Origin: Clostridiales bacterium
GTDB lineage: Bacteria; Bacillota; Clostridia; Christensenellales; CAG-138
Assembly (NCBI GenBank): GCA_009783775.1
Contig: WRCT01000136.1
Coordinates: 1 to 5,099, forward strand
Direction of reading: 5' to 3'
Length of the DNA stretch: 5,099 nucleotides
Every line of letters starts with the position of its first letter. Within the stretch, counting starts at the first letter, position 1. The position numbers and the translations under genes were made by a program. Positions 5,092-5,099 of the stretch are shown here, one piece after another. Under the pieces are notes generated by a model. The model was given only the letters and a program-made list of their open reading frames with translations. It had not been told where the DNA came from and made no database searches.

Positions 5092-5099
5092 GGTGTCGC

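Noticed and set aside
4844..5099. CRISPR array
   Set aside because: The units are palindromes of different sequence, not identical direct repeats separated by unique spacers.

Overview
The window looks like a chromosomal segment of a Gram-positive, Clostridia-like member of the Bacillota. The evidence is indirect: purine-rich Shine-Dalgarno sequences at sensible distances, a PMCA-type bacterial Ca2+ ATPase, a BspA-type leucine-rich-repeat protein with a Thr/Pro-rich linker behind a signal peptide, and a small stand-alone FeoA. The first 3.5 kb is GC-rich. The LRR gene on the right is visibly more AT-rich. Genus and species cannot be told from this sequence.

Layout from left to right. (1) At 1-229 on the minus strand is the start and nearly the whole length of feoA, running off the left edge. 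It is probably the first gene of an iron(II) uptake operon whose feoB would lie outside the window. (2) A 133-base divergent intergenic region carries a good sigma-A-like promoter (291-318) firing rightwards and only a weak candidate Fur-like site for feoA. (3) At 363-791 (+) is a small, very cysteine-rich protein of a family I do not recognise, with an N-terminal Cys cluster and four copies of a GL-centred helical motif. (4) At 847-3504 (+), 55 bases further on and possibly co-transcribed, is a full-length P2B (PMCA-like) calcium pump. Its start codon lies inside the arm of a 50-base imperfect inverted repeat (805-854), a candidate translational switch or operator. (5) At 3513-4727 (-), convergent with the pump and only 8 bases away, is a secreted or lipid-anchored BspA-like LRR protein with its own strong promoter, which has a palindrome between -35 and -10. 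(6) At 4728-5099 there is no gene. After the LRR promoter and a featureless stretch (about 4774-4820), the rest is densely packed with short hairpins.

The most unusual part is the right end. Seven small hairpins with short loops follow one another between 4851 and 5091. The first two sit inside a 128-base element with terminal inverted repeats and a possible 5-base target duplication (MITE-like). Hairpins 1/2 and 3/4 are two paralogous pairs that differ by compensatory base changes, so pairing is kept while sequence drifts. Their centres lie 48, 52, 48, 25, 26 and 26 bases apart, close to multiples of 25.

Functionally, feoA and the Ca2+ pump concern divalent cation transport, and a Cys-rich protein between them could bind metal, but that link is inference. 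The LRR protein and the repeats show no evident functional tie to them.
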